From DAOUET01 sp034430155 (GTDB lineage Bacteria; Chloroflexota; Anaerolineae; Anaerolineales; UBA4823), in NCBI GenBank assembly GCA_034430155.1, contig DAOUET010000048.1, positions 1-64,000 of the forward strand: a stretch of DNA of 64,000 bases, read 5' to 3'. The number at the start of each line of letters is the position of its first letter. The stretch's first letter is position 1. The translations under genes and the position numbers were made by a program. This document shows positions 8,628 through 16,735 of the stretch, piece by piece. The notes beneath the pieces were generated by a model. The model saw only the letters and a program-made list of their open reading frames with translations. It was not told the DNA's origin and did not search any database.

Positions 8628-9320
8628 ATGTCCAGCGCTACTGTACTTGTAGTCGACGATGAACCCGCTCTGCGTGAATTTGTGCGGCGCAACCTGGAAA
8701 TACGGGGTTTCAACGTGCTAACCGCTGCCAATGGGCTGGAAGCATTGGCCATCTTCAATACCCAAACCATCAGTCTGGTGATCTTAGACTTGATGATGCC
8801 CCGTATGGATGGGTTGGAAACCGTCCGGCGGATCCGGCAAAGCTCAATCGTACCCATTATCGTGCTATCCGCCTTAGGGGAGGAATCTGATAAAATCCAG
8901 GCTCTCAACCTCGGGGTAGATGACTATTTGACGAAACCCTTTGGGGTAGGAGAGCTGCTGGCGCGCGTACAAGCGGTGTTAAGACGCGCCCATTGGATCG
9001 AGCAACCCACTCGCCAGGGACGCCTGGTGCGCGGCGAAATTGTGGTAGACCTGGAACGTCATCAAGTAAACGTACGTGGAGAATTGATTGAACTTACCCC
9101 AACTGAGTTCAATCTGCTCGTGTACCTGATCGAGAACACTGGCAAAGTGTTACCTCACCATACTATTTTGAGAAATGTGTGGGGACCGGAATATGGCCGT
9201 GAAGCCGAGTACTTGCGGGTTTACATTGGGCGCCTGCGCCAAAAAATCGAGCAAGACCCCAGCGAGCCAAAATACATTTTCACCGAGCGAGGCGTGGGTT
9301 ATTTTTTTGAAACGCCTTGA
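8628..9320 (+). CDS. OmpR/PhoB-family response regulator
   Basis: A 230-residue transcription factor. The receiver domain (4-120) has acidic pocket D10/D11, phospho-acceptor D54 in LDLMMPRMDG, S81 and K103. A winged-helix DNA-binding domain (about 135-228) carries LTPTEFNLLVYLIEN and RVYIGRLRQKIE. It lies 5 nt downstream of the Cache-GAF-PAS kinase and should be phosphorylated by it. A strong terminator follows, so kinase and regulator form a closed unit. The regulon is unknown; the adjacent transporter operon is a possible target by proximity only. Confidence 0.94.
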   Translation: MSSATVLVVDDEPALREFVRRNLEIRGFNVLTAANGLEALAIFNTQTISLVILDLMMPRMDGLETVRRIRQSSIVPIIVLSALGEESDKIQALNLGVDDYLTKPFGVGELLARVQAVLRRAHWIEQPTRQGRLVRGEIVVDLERHQVNVRGELIELTPTEFNLLVYLIENTGKVLPHHTILRNVWGPEYGREAEYLRVYIGRLRQKIEQDPSEPKYIFTERGVGYFFETP

Positions 9321-9372
9321 TACTCTGGTAGGCATGGAGGCGTAGCAAACAAACCTTAATATCCAAATGTAA

Positions 9373-9430
9373 AGCCCTTTCCAAATTAAATCTCGGGGAG
9401 ATTTCTGGGGAAAGGGCTGTTCTCGTTTTT
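9373..9430 (+). terminator. Rho-independent terminator after the two-component operon
   Basis: AGCCCTTTCC (9373-9382) pairs perfectly with GGAAAGGGCT (9409-9418). A nested AAATCT/AGATTT stem (9388-9404) lies inside, and a T-rich tail ending TTTTT (9426-9430) follows. Its position 53 nt after the response regulator fits the end of that transcript. Confidence 0.75.
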
Positions 9431-9570
9431 ATAAGATATTTACAAAGTTTCTCCCCCTTTTTAGCAATTTTTTGTACTGGTTGGCTAAAATTTATCATGA
9501 GAGCTAGGCCATTCGTCTGGTCTTGCAGTTTTCTTATCCAATCTTAATAAGGAGAAAAGGAGAAACGCAA

Positions 9571-10899
9571 ATGAAACAATTCAGACTTCTTATCATAGCA
9601 GTTCTACTTATCGCCAGCCTGGTACTGGGCAGCTGTGCCCAACAGCCAGCTGCTACTCAAGCTCCTGAGCAACCAGCAGCCACCGGAGCACCCCAGTCTG
9701 AAGAGCCCATGACCACAAATGAGGTCACCCTCACCATTGGCTTCTCATCCTCAAATACCGGCTCAATGGAGGTGTCATCGAAGCGCCAGGTGAACGGTTT
9801 GACTCTTTGGATGGACCAGGTCAATGGAGCCGGAGGTGTCCCATTAAGCGATGGGACGGCTGTCAAATTTGCTGCTGTGACCTACGACGATGAATCCAAT
9901 AAGGAGCGCGTCCAGGAACTCTACACCCGTCTGATCACCGAAGACAATGCCGATTTCATGATCAGTCCCTATTCCTCAGGTTTAACTGCAGCCGCATCTG
10001 TGATCGCTGAGCAGTACGGCAAGGTCATGATCACCGCCGGGGCGGCGGAGGATGATGCTTATAAAACCGGTAACACCAGCCTGTTCCAACTGTACACACC
10101 CGGTAGCCTGTACCTGATCAGCACCGTGGATATGCTTAAGCAGTTGGACCCCCAAGCCAAGGTCGCGGTTGTGAACGAAAATGATAAATTCTCTACCAGT
10201 GTGATGGGTGGCTTAAAACCATACCTGTCATCGGAAGGTTTCGAGATCGTGCTGGAAGAAGGGTACGCTTCCGACACAACCGATTTCGGGCCGATAATCA
10301 ATAAAATAGAAGCATCGGGCGCAACGGTCTTGCTGGGTGGCGGTCACTATCCTGACGGCAGCACCTTCGCTCGGCAACTTTATGAGCGTCAGGTCGGCTT
10401 AAAGTTCATCTCGTTGCTGGTAGCCCCGGCTGACTCGAAATTCCCCGAATTGGGCGACGCGGCGCTGGGCGTGGCCACCTCCAGCCAATGGGAACTCAAG
10501 GCCACACACACTGAGCAGGAAGCTAGCGGCCTCGGCATCGAATGGTTCGGTCCCAGCGGGGATGATTTTGCAGCCGCCTACGAGGCCGCCTATGGTGATA
10601 GCCCCACTTACCATGTTGCCGGTGGATATGCAGCCGGTCTGGTACTACAAAAGGCGATCATAGATGCCGACTCAGTGGATCCCGAAAAGGTGAAAGCAGC
10701 CCTGAACGCCATGAACATCTTCACTTTCTACGGGGGTATCCAGTTCGATACCACCCCTGAATCGCACGGCCTGCAGATCAGTCACAAAATGGTCGTGGCC
10801 CAGTGGCAGAAGAACGCGGCTGGCGAATTTGTACGCGAGGTGATCTGGCCATCCGACGTCGCCACTGCAAACCCACTCTACCCAATTCAAACCCCGTAA
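9571..10899 (+). CDS. Branched-chain amino-acid type ABC transporter, substrate-binding lipoprotein
   Basis: The receptor of the transporter encoded downstream, about 442 residues. It starts with a lipoprotein signal peptide: MKQFRLL, a hydrophobic run, then LGSC with the lipidated Cys at 22. An Ala/Pro/Gln-rich linker follows. The rest is a periplasmic-binding type I fold of the LivJ/UrtA/AmiC kind, seen in TIGFSSSNTGSMEVSSKRQ, ERVQELYTRLITEDNADF and the C-terminal FYGGIQFD. The ATG at 9571 is chosen because AAAGGAG lies upstream and the signal peptide begins there; the frame opens earlier at 9523. Substrate could be an amino acid, a short amide or urea. Confidence 0.9.
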   Translation: MKQFRLLIIAVLLIASLVLGSCAQQPAATQAPEQPAATGAPQSEEPMTTNEVTLTIGFSSSNTGSMEVSSKRQVNGLTLWMDQVNGAGGVPLSDGTAVKFAAVTYDDESNKERVQELYTRLITEDNADFMISPYSSGLTAAASVIAEQYGKVMITAGAAEDDAYKTGNTSLFQLYTPGSLYLISTVDMLKQLDPQAKVAVVNENDKFSTSVMGGLKPYLSSEGFEIVLEEGYASDTTDFGPIINKIEASGATVLLGGGHYPDGSTFARQLYERQVGLKFISLLVAPADSKFPELGDAALGVATSSQWELKATHTEQEASGLGIEWFGPSGDDFAAAYEAAYGDSPTYHVAGGYAAGLVLQKAIIDADSVDPEKVKAALNAMNIFTFYGGIQFDTTPESHGLQISHKMVVAQWQKNAAGEFVREVIWPSDVATANPLYPIQTP

Positions 10900-10913
10900 C
10901 CAATCAACCTCAG

Positions 10914-10953
10914 AATGTATCCCCTCGGAAGCGTTTACCCAAGGGGATACATT
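10914..10953 (+). promoter_or_regulatory. Intercistronic stem-loop between binding protein and permease genes
   Basis: AATGTATCCCCT (10914-10925) and AGGGGATACATT (10942-10953) form a perfect 12-bp stem with a 16-nt loop. No U-tract follows, so it is unlikely to be a full terminator. Stem-loops at this position often protect the upstream message and give the binding protein a higher dose than the permeases. That role is inferred here. Confidence 0.6.
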
Positions 10954-10978
10954 CGATCTTCGATTCTGGGAATTGCAT

Positions 10979-11845
10979 ATGCAACAAATCAACCTACTCC
11001 TAGCCTCGCTTCCAGACGGTATCCTTCTGGGATTTGTGTATGGACTGGCGGCTATGGGATTGACTCTCATCTGGGGTGTGATGAACGTCATCAATCTGTC
11101 ACACGGCCCCATTATCGCGCTGGGGATGTTTGGAACGTACTTCCTGTTCATCAGAGCGGGCATCAACCCCTATCTTGGCCTGTTCCTGATCGCAGCACTC
11201 GGCTTATTGTTGGGCATACTGATCTATGTCGTAGCTGTACATCGCGTGATCAACGCCCCGCACTTGTCATCATTGTTGGCAACCTTCTCTGTCAATATGA
11301 TCATCATTGGTCTTGGAACTGCCATTTTGACCACCTCGCCATACAACGTAGATTTCTCGCTAGGGAGTCTCAAAATTGGATCAACGACTTTATTGGGCAC
11401 GCGTCTGGTGGCAGCGCTGGTAGCGATACTCTACTCAGCTGCACTATACCTTTTCCTGTACAGGACCCGCCCGGGAAAATACATCCGCGCGGTTGCAAAT
11501 AATCGTGCCGCCGCGGAATTGATGGGGATCCCTTCTTCACGTATTCTAGCCCTCAGCTTCGGCCTCGGTACGATGCTGGCCGCCGTTTCCGGCGCGCTGA
11601 TTGCCACGTTTTTCCCTTTCAACATCCTATCTGGCGGGAGCTATGAACTGAAAAGTTTCGTCATCAGCGTTCTGGGCGGATTGGGAAATCCAATTGGCGC
11701 GCTGTTCGGCGGGTTGATTCTAGGTACCCTGGAGGGGATAATCCCAGCCTTCCTCGAGACAACCTGGGTGCCAGTAATCGAATTTGCCCTGTTCGTGTTG
11801 ATCCTTCTGATACGCCCTAGTGGGTTGTTTGGAGCAGAGGAATGA
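10979..11845 (+). CDS. livH: Branched-chain amino-acid ABC transporter permease (LivH type)
   Basis: An inner-membrane permease of 288 residues with about eight hydrophobic helices. LivH features are visible: SLPDGILLGFVYGLAAMGL at the N-terminus, MNVINLSHG near residue 35, and RAVANNRAAAELMGI, the coupling region that contacts the ATPases. The ATG at 10979 is chosen over an upstream TTG. Its stop overlaps the livM start by 4 nt (ATGA), which indicates translational coupling. It pairs with LivM to form the channel. Confidence 0.92.
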   Translation: MQQINLLLASLPDGILLGFVYGLAAMGLTLIWGVMNVINLSHGPIIALGMFGTYFLFIRAGINPYLGLFLIAALGLLLGILIYVVAVHRVINAPHLSSLLATFSVNMIIIGLGTAILTTSPYNVDFSLGSLKIGSTTLLGTRLVAALVAILYSAALYLFLYRTRPGKYIRAVANNRAAAELMGIPSSRILALSFGLGTMLAAVSGALIATFFPFNILSGGSYELKSFVISVLGGLGNPIGALFGGLILGTLEGIIPAFLETTWVPVIEFALFVLILLIRPSGLFGAEE

Positions 11846-12870
11846 GCACGCCAGGAAATGAAACCACAGCTGTGTCAACCCAGCCAGCCCGCAGGAGATC
11901 ATTGGGAGCTTGGCGCAACCCTGGTATCTGGTTAACACTTGTTACCGTCTTGCTTGTCAGCGCCTGGCCTGTTCTCACCCAAAAAGCTTCTACACGTGAG
12001 GTCATCTTCACCATGTTGCTGTCGGTCGTATTGGCCTCCAGCTTGAATATTATCTTGGGATACACCGGCTACGTTAGTTTTGGTCACGTAGTTTTTTTCG
12101 GAATAGGCGGCTATCTGGGTCTTTATTTAATGAGCACTTTCGGGAGCTCTCTCTGGATCGCCATCATTGCAGGTGGGATTGCGGCCGGATTGCTGGCATT
12201 TTTATTGGGAAAGGCGATCCTGAGGCTGAGGGGGGCTTACTTCGCGCTCGCAACGATCGGCGTAAACGAAGCCATGCGAGCCTTTATCAATAATTTCAAA
12301 CCCTTCGGTGGGCCGATTGGGTTATCCTTGAACTTTCAAGTTTATCAAGACTACGGGGGGGCAGCGAAGGCGCTTTGGCTGTCTTATTATCTGCTCGTCA
12401 GCATAACTGTGGGAAGTATATTGCTCAGTTACTTAGTCAAGTCGAGCAAATTTGGTCTAGGCTTAGTAGCAATAAGAGAGGACGAGGATGCTGCTGAGGT
12501 TATGGGGGTTATTACGCCGAATGCAAAAACCTGGGCTTATGTACTCTCCGCCATCCTGCCAGGCATGGTTGGCGTGCTGTTCTTTTTCAAGAACGGCAAT
12601 ATCGAACCCACCGATGCTTTCCGCTTGCATTTTTCGATCGAACTGCTGGTGATGGTGATGTTGGGGGGTTTCGGTACGGTGCTCGGCCCTATAATCGGAG
12701 CGGCAGGCTACCAGCGTCTGCGCGGCTTTTTACTCACCAGTCAACTATTTAAAGACATCCAGCTCTCGGTCGCGGGCGTACTCCTTCTAGTGATCATCTT
12801 ATTCATCCCCGCAGGTGCAGTAGGTTGGCTACGCCACCGTTTCCCGGCGTTACGGAGGGTATTGCCATGA
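11842..12870 (+). CDS. livM: Branched-chain amino-acid ABC transporter permease (LivM type)
   Basis: The second permease, 342 residues. A short polar N-terminus (about 1-30) precedes about nine hydrophobic helices. SLNIILGYTGYVSFGHVVFF near residue 75 is the LivM signature, and VAIREDEDAAEVMGV is the coupling loop. It overlaps livH by 4 nt at its start and livG by 4 nt at its end. It forms the heterodimeric pore with LivH. Confidence 0.92.
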   Translation: MSTPGNETTAVSTQPARRRSLGAWRNPGIWLTLVTVLLVSAWPVLTQKASTREVIFTMLLSVVLASSLNIILGYTGYVSFGHVVFFGIGGYLGLYLMSTFGSSLWIAIIAGGIAAGLLAFLLGKAILRLRGAYFALATIGVNEAMRAFINNFKPFGGPIGLSLNFQVYQDYGGAAKALWLSYYLLVSITVGSILLSYLVKSSKFGLGLVAIREDEDAAEVMGVITPNAKTWAYVLSAILPGMVGVLFFFKNGNIEPTDAFRLHFSIELLVMVMLGGFGTVLGPIIGAAGYQRLRGFLLTSQLFKDIQLSVAGVLLLVIILFIPAGAVGWLRHRFPALRRVLP

Positions 12871-13634
12871 TCTTGCAGGTGGAAGGCATATCAAAACGTT
12901 TCGGTGGCTTGCAAGCGCTTTCCAGCGTAACTTTCGACCTGCCCGAAGGACAGATCTTGGGGTTGATCGGTCCAAACGGAGCTGGTAAAACCACCCTATT
13001 TAACGTAATAAACGGGATCTACCCTCCGGATGGAGGGCGGGTGATATTCCGGGAGAAGGATGTAACTAAATTTAAACCGTATCACATGGCCCGTTTAGGA
13101 TTAGCCCGCACTCACCAAATTGTGCGTCCGCTAAATGAACTCAGTGTTCGTGAAAACGTGATGGTTGGGTCTTGTTTCGGGCGAGAAAGCCATGGACTTG
13201 GAGCTGCAACCAGGATCGCGGATGAAGTGCTTAAATTTGTGGGTCTAGACATCCGGGCGGACCAACTGGCAAACAGCCTCAATGTCGCTCAAAAGAAGCG
13301 CTTGGAAATGGCGCGGGCGTTAGCCTCCAGACCCTACCTGTTACTTTTAGACGAGGTGCTCGCCGGTCTTAACCCGTCTGAGATCACCGCCATATTAGAG
13401 ACAATTCGAGCAATCCGAGACCAAGGCATCACAATCATCATGATTGAGCATGTGATGCACGCCATTATGAATATTTCTGAACGCATCATTGTGCTGGATT
13501 ACGGGGAACAAATCGCGGAAGGAACCCCAGACCAAATTGCCAATAACCAGAAAGTTATCGAGGCCTATCTAGGAGACCCGAAATTGGCTGAACGTCTTAT
13601 GGAGCAAAACAATGGCGATACTCGAGATTCGTGA
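12867..13634 (+). CDS. livG: Branched-chain amino-acid ABC transporter ATP-binding protein (LivG type)
   Basis: An ATPase of 255 residues. Walker A is GPNGAGKT (35-42) and Walker B ends LLLLDE with D162/E163, followed by the family AGLNPSE. The signature loop reads LNVAQKKRLEMA where LSxGQ is expected, so Gly is replaced by Ala and Ser by Asn. The ATG at 12867 overlaps the livM stop; the frame opens earlier at 12825, but that part lies inside livM. Its end overlaps livF by 23 nt. Confidence 0.92.
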   Translation: MILQVEGISKRFGGLQALSSVTFDLPEGQILGLIGPNGAGKTTLFNVINGIYPPDGGRVIFREKDVTKFKPYHMARLGLARTHQIVRPLNELSVRENVMVGSCFGRESHGLGAATRIADEVLKFVGLDIRADQLANSLNVAQKKRLEMARALASRPYLLLLDEVLAGLNPSEITAILETIRAIRDQGITIIMIEHVMHAIMNISERIIVLDYGEQIAEGTPDQIANNQKVIEAYLGDPKLAERLMEQNNGDTRDS

Positions 13635-14322
13635 TCTAACTTCTGGCTATGGCGAAGTGCAGATCCTCTGGGGAGCAAACCTTGCCTCACGGGAAGGAAA
13701 ATTAACCTCTCTAGTGGGAACTAATGGGGCTGGAAAAACTACCATGTTACGGACCATCATGGGTCTCACACGTCCCTGGAGTGGCTCGGTTTGGTTTGAG
13801 GGTCAGGATGTAAGCAATCTACCCGCATATACAAAAGCAGAAATGGGATTGGTGCTGGTTCCTGAAGGACGGCAATTATTCACAGATATGAGCGTGGTGG
13901 AAAACCTCGAAATGGGTGCCTCACCCCAGCGAGCCCGCTCCCACTTCAAGCGCAACCTCGACCAGGTTTACAATATGCTCCCCCGGCTAAAAGAGCGCCA
14001 AAATCAGAAGTCAGGTACGCTCAGCGGTGGAGAGCAGCAAATGCTGGCGGTGGCGCGCGGCATCATGGCTGAACCGAAAGTACTGATGATAGATGAACTT
14101 TCCTTAGGCCTGGCTCCAGTTCTGGTATTGCAGCTCTTCGAAACCCTCAACCAACTGAGATCATTAGGGATCACCATACTACTGGTAGAGCAGAATGTGC
14201 AGATGGCCTTAGCGGTGAGCGATTATGGCTATGTTCTCTCCCAAGGCAAAATTGAGCTAGAAGGGCCAAGCCGGGAGCTGGCAAAAAACGAGCACGTAAG
14301 AGCTGCATATTTGGGAATGTGA
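13612..14322 (+). CDS. livF: Branched-chain amino-acid ABC transporter ATP-binding protein (LivF type)
   Basis: The second ATPase, 236 residues. Walker A is GTNGAGKT (36-43), the signature is the canonical LSGGEQQ, and Walker B leads into IDELSLGLAP. VPEGRQLF is the LivF-typical Q-loop region. It starts inside the end of livG and completes a binding protein-LivHMGF set. With the degenerate LivG signature, the LivF signature may serve the more competent of the two ATP sites. Confidence 0.93.
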   Translation: MAILEIRDLTSGYGEVQILWGANLASREGKLTSLVGTNGAGKTTMLRTIMGLTRPWSGSVWFEGQDVSNLPAYTKAEMGLVLVPEGRQLFTDMSVVENLEMGASPQRARSHFKRNLDQVYNMLPRLKERQNQKSGTLSGGEQQMLAVARGIMAEPKVLMIDELSLGLAPVLVLQLFETLNQLRSLGITILLVEQNVQMALAVSDYGYVLSQGKIELEGPSRELAKNEHVRAAYLGM

Positions 14323-14515
14323 CCCGGCGTCTGAATCCAGGTCTCATACCCTCATCGGAATAATTCCACTATTTGAGCCCCAGAGAAAACGATATTCTGA
14401 AAAAAGCTCTCATCCCAGTCGAAGCATAGGGACCTCCAAAAGTGTCTATCAAAATTGATACTTGAACCCTCAAATGAAATTGTAGTAAAGAACCCATTCC
14501 CTTCAGGAGGATGTT

Positions 14516-15157
14516 ATGTTTGTTGGCGAACGCATGTCACGTCCGGTCATTGCAGTCCCTCCAGATACACCCATTATCGACGTACTCAATTTAATGAGGC
14601 GTGAACGCATCCGGCGCACACCCGTGGTCAAAGAGGGTAAGATGATCGGCATCATTTCTGATAAAGATCTGCTGAACGCTTCTCCATCCCAGGCCACCTC
14701 GTTGAGCATATGGGAGATGAATTATTTACTGAGCAAGATTAAGGTGAAGGACATAATGACCAAAGAGGTTCTGACTGTCCAGGAAGACACACCCATCGAA
14801 GAAGCCGCCCGCATCATGGCAGACAATAAGATTGGAGGCCTACCGGTGATGCGTGACGGGCATGTAGTTGGGATCATCACGGAAACAGATCTGTTTAAAA
14901 TATTTTTAGAGTTGATGGGGGCACGTGAATTGGGCGTTCGGGTAACTGTACTCGTGCCTGATAAACCCGGGCAATTAGCCAATTTGACTCAAGTTATCGC
15001 CACCCTGGGTGGAAATATCATTGCATTTGGCCAGTTCACGGGTGAAGATCCATCTAACCGGCTGGTGACATTCAAAGTTGCCGGATTGGATGAAGCTAAG
15101 GTAGAAAAAGAAATCGGACCCATCGTTGAAAAGCTCATCGACGTGCGGTCCTGCTGA
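14516..15157 (+). CDS. CBS-pair and ACT domain protein
   Basis: A regulatory protein of 213 residues, AcuB-like in layout. CBS domain 1 (about 7-60) starts MSRPVIAVPPDTPI. CBS domain 2 (about 75-133) has DIMTKEVLTVQEDTPI and GIITETDLFKIF. The ACT domain (about 140-210) begins VTVLVPDKPGQLANL. CBS pairs usually bind adenine nucleotides and ACT domains amino acids, so it may couple energy and amino-acid status. AGGAGG lies 5 nt before the ATG. It stands alone 194 nt after livF, which hints at a link with amino-acid uptake, but that is inference. Confidence 0.88.
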   Translation: MFVGERMSRPVIAVPPDTPIIDVLNLMRRERIRRTPVVKEGKMIGIISDKDLLNASPSQATSLSIWEMNYLLSKIKVKDIMTKEVLTVQEDTPIEEAARIMADNKIGGLPVMRDGHVVGIITETDLFKIFLELMGARELGVRVTVLVPDKPGQLANLTQVIATLGGNIIAFGQFTGEDPSNRLVTFKVAGLDEAKVEKEIGPIVEKLIDVRSC

Positions 15158-15172
15158 TACTATCAGGCTGAC

Positions 15173-15225
15173 AACGGCTAGGTGCGAAATGGAAAAGGCC
15201 AGCCGTTTCGCACCATTTTATTTTT
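15173..15225 (+). terminator. Terminator with a competing alternative stem after the CBS-ACT gene
   Basis: GGTGCGAAA (15181-15189) pairs with TTTCGCACC (15206-15214), followed by ATTTTATTTTT (15215-15225): a good intrinsic terminator. AACGGCT (15173-15179) can instead pair with AGCCGTT (15201-15207), which would break the terminator stem. The U-tract overlaps the stop codon of the convergent DUF4129 gene. Confidence 0.65.
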
Positions 15226-16717
15226 GGATATTTAAGAGTTCTTGACCGCGGGCATGAACTTGAGCCCAAGCAGCTTCCACTTCGTCGACTTCTTTGCGAG
15301 TTTCGGGTAATTCGCCATAGCGAACGCGCAAGTAAGCCTGTGTGATGGTTCGCAAATCACTTTCAAATCCCGGAAACAAGTCCATCAAAGTTGGCAAGAA
15401 TTCCAAAGGCGTCAGTGCAGCTGGTCGCGATTTTCCCAGATCACCACACAGTTCCATAAGTTGAACGTAAATACGACGAATCCGGGCGGCGGCCAGTAAA
15501 CGCTGACTATGCTTAATGCGCAGCAGTCCAGCCAAATCCTCACCCAATTTGCTCAACTGCTTGCGAACAGCTGCGCGCATCAAACGCCAGATCTCGCCGC
15601 CGCTCACCAAAGATTGACGGTCATCCACTCGTTTGCCCTGGGTCCGCATGAACCATAAAGACAGGGTTGCCATAACAATCAGAGCGACAGCGATGGTTAT
15701 GCTCCAAAAGAGGATTGGTTTCAAGTTTGGCAACCACGCAAGATGTCCTCCGAATTCTAAGGCCTTTGAACCCAGAAACGTTCGTAACCCATCAAGGGTA
15801 TTCATCAACTGAACGATTGATGCCGGAACCCCAGGAGCTTTCTGGATGAGGGTAATGAGCAGGTAAAGCAGCGGGCTTATCAGCAGGATAATGGCGATTG
15901 CCAGCACTCGAAAGATCAATTCCCCTACCAACACAAGGAAATCAAGTTGCCCGCTTGAAACCCTTGCAACCAAAGCAGCCAACCCAACTACGCCAAAAGC
16001 CGTTGACAACATTCCAAGAAACCACCGGCGATCGAATGGGCTTCTTCCACCTCCCCGCAAAAATCCCAACACAGAAATGCGAGCAGCGACCATGGCGATT
16101 AACGCTGCAAAGAAAAATATGTAAATAAAAGCCCCGGGAGTCTCCCCAGTGACGATCGTATTTAAGAACATATATCCCAGGAACATGAAAATCCCGAATT
16201 GAAAATTACGAATGATTGCCAGCGGCCCAATCAAGGCCTGCGCCAATGAAATCCCCCGCCAGCAGGCAAAAAGAGTGACCAAGCCCACCAAGAACTCATC
16301 GGGAATCAAGCTGCTTAAATCACTAAAAGCTCGGATTGGTCGACTCACCAACTCAGATAATGAAATCGCTTGATTTGTGTAGAGTAACGCTTTCAATCCA
16401 AAAAAAACGCAAATTAACAGCATAACTGCCAAAATCCAGCGGCGTAGATCTAGCCGGAGGTGTAAGTAATTCATAAACCTTACAACCAGGTGCACAGAAA
16501 GAATAATGCTGCCAAATACCAAGAAAACCCAACCAGAGCGAGCCGCATAAGTGGCGGGAGTCAACGAACGGTACCAGGGCACCAACCAACAAAGCTCCAT
16601 TACCATTAGAGAGAATAAAGCCAGTTCTCTCCAGGGACGCCAATCAGGTCGTCTCATGCCGGTCAAACCTATTCGGCTCAAAGGGAATCCTCCAGAAAAA
16701 TCCTCTTCATCTTTCAT
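15218..16717 (-). CDS. Multi-pass membrane protein with C-terminal DUF4129
   Basis: A protein of 499 residues. The first 350 or so form many hydrophobic helices, including one pattern shared with its upstream neighbour: WRELALF near the start and GGRSPFDRRW mid-way. The C-terminal cytosolic part (about 380-499) is DUF4129-like, with ARIRRIYVQLMELCGDLG and TPLEFLP. In other bacteria DUF4129 is often joined to a transglutaminase domain; none is visible here. It is the last gene of the MoxR-DUF58 operon. The start is uncertain: alignment with the paralogue favours an ATG at 16657, and a TTG at 16681 has GGAGG upstream. Confidence 0.8.
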   Translation of the reverse strand: MKDEEDFSGGFPLSRIGLTGMRRPDWRPWRELALFSLMVMELCWLVPWYRSLTPATYAARSGWVFLVFGSIILSVHLVVRFMNYLHLRLDLRRWILAVMLLICVFFGLKALLYTNQAISLSELVSRPIRAFSDLSSLIPDEFLVGLVTLFACWRGISLAQALIGPLAIIRNFQFGIFMFLGYMFLNTIVTGETPGAFIYIFFFAALIAMVAARISVLGFLRGGGRSPFDRRWFLGMLSTAFGVVGLAALVARVSSGQLDFLVLVGELIFRVLAIAIILLISPLLYLLITLIQKAPGVPASIVQLMNTLDGLRTFLGSKALEFGGHLAWLPNLKPILFWSITIAVALIVMATLSLWFMRTQGKRVDDRQSLVSGGEIWRLMRAAVRKQLSKLGEDLAGLLRIKHSQRLLAAARIRRIYVQLMELCGDLGKSRPAALTPLEFLPTLMDLFPGFESDLRTITQAYLRVRYGELPETRKEVDEVEAAWAQVHARGQELLNIQK

Positions 16718-16735
16718 ATCAATTCTAAAAGGAAC

